From: Sphingobacteriales bacterium
GTDB taxonomy: Bacteria > Bacteroidota > Bacteroidia > Chitinophagales > Chitinophagaceae
DNA length: 7,515 nucleotides
Direction: 5' to 3'
Assembly (NCBI GenBank): GCA_024640385.1
Contig: JAHEFC010000186.1
Location: 1-7,515, forward strand
Shown here: positions 5,378 to 7,515 of the stretch, in pieces
Numbering within the stretch: position 1 is the first letter of the stretch
How the letters are laid out: each line of letters starts with the position of its first letter
Notes under the pieces: model-generated
What the model saw: only the letters and a program-made list of their open reading frames with translations
Told to the model about the DNA's origin: nothing
Databases searched by the model: none
Program-made: the position numbers and the translations under genes

Positions 5378-7515
5378 TTACTGGGCTCTCCCTTTCTCAT
5401 CCTCTGCACCCGTGCTACGATCCCGTTTCCCCTGCACCTTATCGTTACCGAAATTTTTGGAAAAGCTAAGGTTGACAGTCGGATAAGAGAAAATATATAC
5501 ATTTCTCATCAGGAGATTCTGATCGGCCAGATCCGCTGTCAAACGAGCTTTTTGGGAATTCAATATATTAGTGAAGTTCAGCGCCAGTGTTGATCGCATT
5601 TTGGTCAGCTTTTTCTGGAAACCAATGTCCATCGAACCCATGGACTTGAACTTGTACAATCCCCATGCTCCTCCTGTATTATAATAAGCAGATACGCTAA
5701 TGGAAAAGTTTTTCGGCAATATGAAATTCTGCATTGTATTGGCAAACATACCTGTGGTCTCAGACCTAACTTCTTCTTTATAAAAAACAATCATTTCCCG
5801 CCAGAATCCTGAAATATTGTTCTGCATATTCCACCAGTTATTGACCTTTATGGGAAGCGAAAATCCCAATGTAAAGCTCTGCCCGCCTTTCGTATTCTGA
5901 ACAGCAGAGATCATCCTATTACTGGCCTCATCCACATGAGGGGTTTGATTGATGTCGTTGGCGGTGTGATCATAGGAAAGGGTGAGTATTTTGCTTTTAT
6001 AGGTGAATGAAGCACTCAAAGCATCAATGATGCTGGGCTGCAAGGCTGGATTCCCGGTCTGGAAGGTTTTTGGATCCAGGAAGATGACATACGGTGCAAG
6101 GTTGGAATAACTGGGCCGCCAGATCCGTTTACTGTATGAAAAGTTAAGGCTTTGATCTTCTTTGATATTATGCATGAAAAACAGACTGGGAAATAAATTG
6201 CCATAATCCCTTGCAACTCCCGCCTGTCTTGATTCTGAATTGATCCTCGTATGGGTATATTCATAACGAAGGCCGGCCTTTACCGATGTTTTATCCGACA
6301 GGCGCACATTAAAACTGGTGTAAGCCGCGCCGATCTTCTCATTGATATGATGTATCCCTGAAAGCAAACTGTCTGTTACCCACTCGTTCTGCTCCAATGT
6401 GCTCACAACTACAGTATTGGTGGAATGCGATGAAGTACCCTTAAGCCCCGCCTCCATTTCTATTTTTTTCGTAAGTTTCCTGCTATAATCCAGTGAAAGC
6501 ACAAAAAACTCCAGCGGTGTGACCTTATCACTTTTCATTAATTCTTCATACAATAATCCACCGGAAGGCATGTAATAGGAATTGTTGTATGTGTTGGGAT
6601 TCTTGTCTTGATAATGCAGGTAGTCCGCATTGAATACCAGTTTCTCATCCGGCTTAAACTGGTGCTGGATATTGAAATTTGCGCCGTAATACAGCGTGGT
6701 GTGCAATTCATTATTATCTACCGCTACAACCGTATCCACCTGGCCGCTTGAACTATAGCTGGCAGTATTTGGAGAATACATTTCCCAGTTCCTGTAATTG
6801 CCCGACAACAAAACACCCGCAATGGTTTTCTTGCTCAATTCAATGTCCACTCCTGCCTGCCCGTTGAACTGATTCACCTGCACCTGCCGGTGGTTTTCCG
6901 AATGATTCTCATGCAATTCGCCATTGTATTCCAGGGCCCGGTAATTGTCCCACAACTGCTGAAAATTATCTCTAGTGTATGAGATGTTGCCAAACAAATT
7001 GACCTTGCCCTTCCGGTGGTTGATGTTCATACTGGCAGCATTCTGCGCACCCCTGCTATATCCGGCAGTTAGGGTGAATGAACCATTGGTGCCGTATTTG
7101 TTGTTTGATTTAAGCACGATGTTGATAATTCCGGCGCTTCCCTCGGCATCAAAATTTGCCGGCGGCGTAGTGATCACTTCTATTCGCTCGATATTACCCG
7201 AAGGCTGGCCAGAAAGCATCTGCAGCACGGTTGCCAGATCCATGTAATTTCTTTTCCCATTGATCATGATGATCACACCTGATTTTCCATTGATCGACAT
7301 GGAGCCTGCAATCCTGTTCACCATAACACCAGGAGATCGTTCGAGGATGTCAAGCGCAGAAAGTCCAGTGTAAGTGATCGCAGAAGCCACGTTGATCACC
7401 AGCCGGTCGATCTTCTGTTCGTACAAAGGCTTTTTCGCGATCACCACTACCTCCTTCATCTGCATCACTTTCTCTTGCAACCGGATCTCTCCCAGGCTGA
7501 TCGTTTTGTCGGCCG
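5378..7515 (-). CDS. TonB-dependent receptor / outer-membrane beta-barrel protein, N-terminus cut by window edge
   Basis: Partial gene: 711 residues are visible before TAA (5380-5378), and the frame is open to the window end. The apparent start at 7480 is only a TTG inside the gene, because the frame continues upstream as ADKTISLGEIR. That stretch looks like the end of the carboxypeptidase-regulatory-like domain usual at the N-terminus of such proteins. The plug domain follows (visible residues about 22-136): KEVVVIAKKP, LDILERSPGV, GVIIMINGKRNYM, IERIEVITTPPANFDAEGSAGIINI. The rest, to about residue 688, has the alternating amphipathic pattern and aromatic-rich turns of a 22-strand barrel, ending in the likely last strand VNLSFSKNF. 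A charged tail of about 23 residues comes after it. The sequence best fits the Bacteroidota outer-membrane beta-barrel family (OMP_b-brl_3) rather than SusC, and no SusD gene is adjacent. These proteins take up a ligand across the outer membrane using TonB energy; the ligand is unknown. The sensor kinase starts 192 bp downstream on the same strand. Confidence 0.92.
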   Translation of the reverse strand, partial: ADKTISLGEIRLQEKVMQMKEVVVIAKKPLYEQKIDRLVINVASAITYTGLSALDILERSPGVMVNRIAGSMSINGKSGVIIMINGKRNYMDLATVLQMLSGQPSGNIERIEVITTPPANFDAEGSAGIINIVLKSNNKYGTNGSFTLTAGYSRGAQNAASMNINHRKGKVNLFGNISYTRDNFQQLWDNYRALEYNGELHENHSENHRQVQVNQFNGQAGVDIELSKKTIAGVLLSGNYRNWEMYSPNTASYSSSGQVDTVVAVDNNELHTTLYYGANFNIQHQFKPDEKLVFNADYLHYQDKNPNTYNNSYYMPSGGLLYEELMKSDKVTPLEFFVLSLDYSRKLTKKIEMEAGLKGTSSHSTNTVVVSTLEQNEWVTDSLLSGIHHINEKIGAAYTSFNVRLSDKTSVKAGLRYEYTHTRINSESRQAGVARDYGNLFPSLFFMHNIKEDQSLNFSYSKRIWRPSYSNLAPYVIFLDPKTFQTGNPALQPSIIDALSASFTYKSKILTLSYDHTANDINQTPHVDEASNRMISAVQNTKGGQSFTLGFSLPIKVNNWWNMQNNISGFWREMIVFYKEEVRSETTGMFANTMQNFILPKNFSISVSAYYNTGGAWGLYKFKSMGSMDIGFQKKLTKMRSTLALNFTNILNSQKARLTADLADQNLLMRNVYIFSYPTVNLSFSKNFGNDKVQGKRDRSTGAEDEKGRAQ

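Noticed and set aside
7478..7480. TTG as the start codon of the receptor gene
   Set aside because: The frame continues without a stop to the window edge, and the upstream residues ADKTISLGEIR resemble the end of the usual N-terminal domain, so the real start lies outside the window.

Overview
The window looks like chromosomal DNA of a Bacteroidota bacterium, probably a member of Chitinophagaceae or a close relative (inference from gene content). Evidence: an outer-membrane TonB-dependent receptor of the Bacteroidota beta-barrel type, a LytS-like histidine kinase with an exported TPR sensor, a LytTR response regulator, no clear Shine-Dalgarno sequences before starts, and TAnnTTTG-like promoter elements. 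All five genes lie on the minus strand, so transcription runs from high to low coordinates. The two outermost genes are cut by the window edges. No RNA gene, CRISPR array, transposase or phage gene was seen.

Layout in transcription order: (1) 7515-5378, TonB-dependent receptor / outer-membrane beta-barrel protein, N-terminus outside the window. (2) 5377-5186, a 192-bp gap with four phased ACATT motifs next to the receptor stop and presumably the promoter of the sensor kinase. (3) 5185-2996, signal peptide, TPR sensor, one membrane helix and a His_kinase/HATPase module. (4) 2999-2247, LytTR response regulator, overlapping the kinase by 4 bp in an ATGA junction, so the two form a translationally coupled two-component system. 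(5) 2246-2141, a dense non-coding region with three 15-bp tandem repeats, an inverted copy of the same unit (19-bp perfect stem) and a separate 27-bp palindrome over a predicted promoter. (6) 2140-1034, Tat-exported Gfo/Idh/MocA oxidoreductase resembling glucose-fructose oxidoreductase. (7) 949-1, Sec-exported alkaline-phosphatase-superfamily hydrolase of the phosphoglyceromutase-like type, C-terminus outside the window.

Functionally the window divides into a surface and signalling block (receptor, sensor kinase, regulator) and an exported enzyme block (oxidoreductase, phosphatase), separated by the repeat and palindrome region. The gene families are all known. The least explained part is the 2141-2246 regulatory region. 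A 19-bp inverted repeat, a predicted -33/-7 promoter and an operator-like palindrome are packed into about 100 bp, and one repeat arm supplies the -33 TTG. No wholly new system could be demonstrated from sequence alone.
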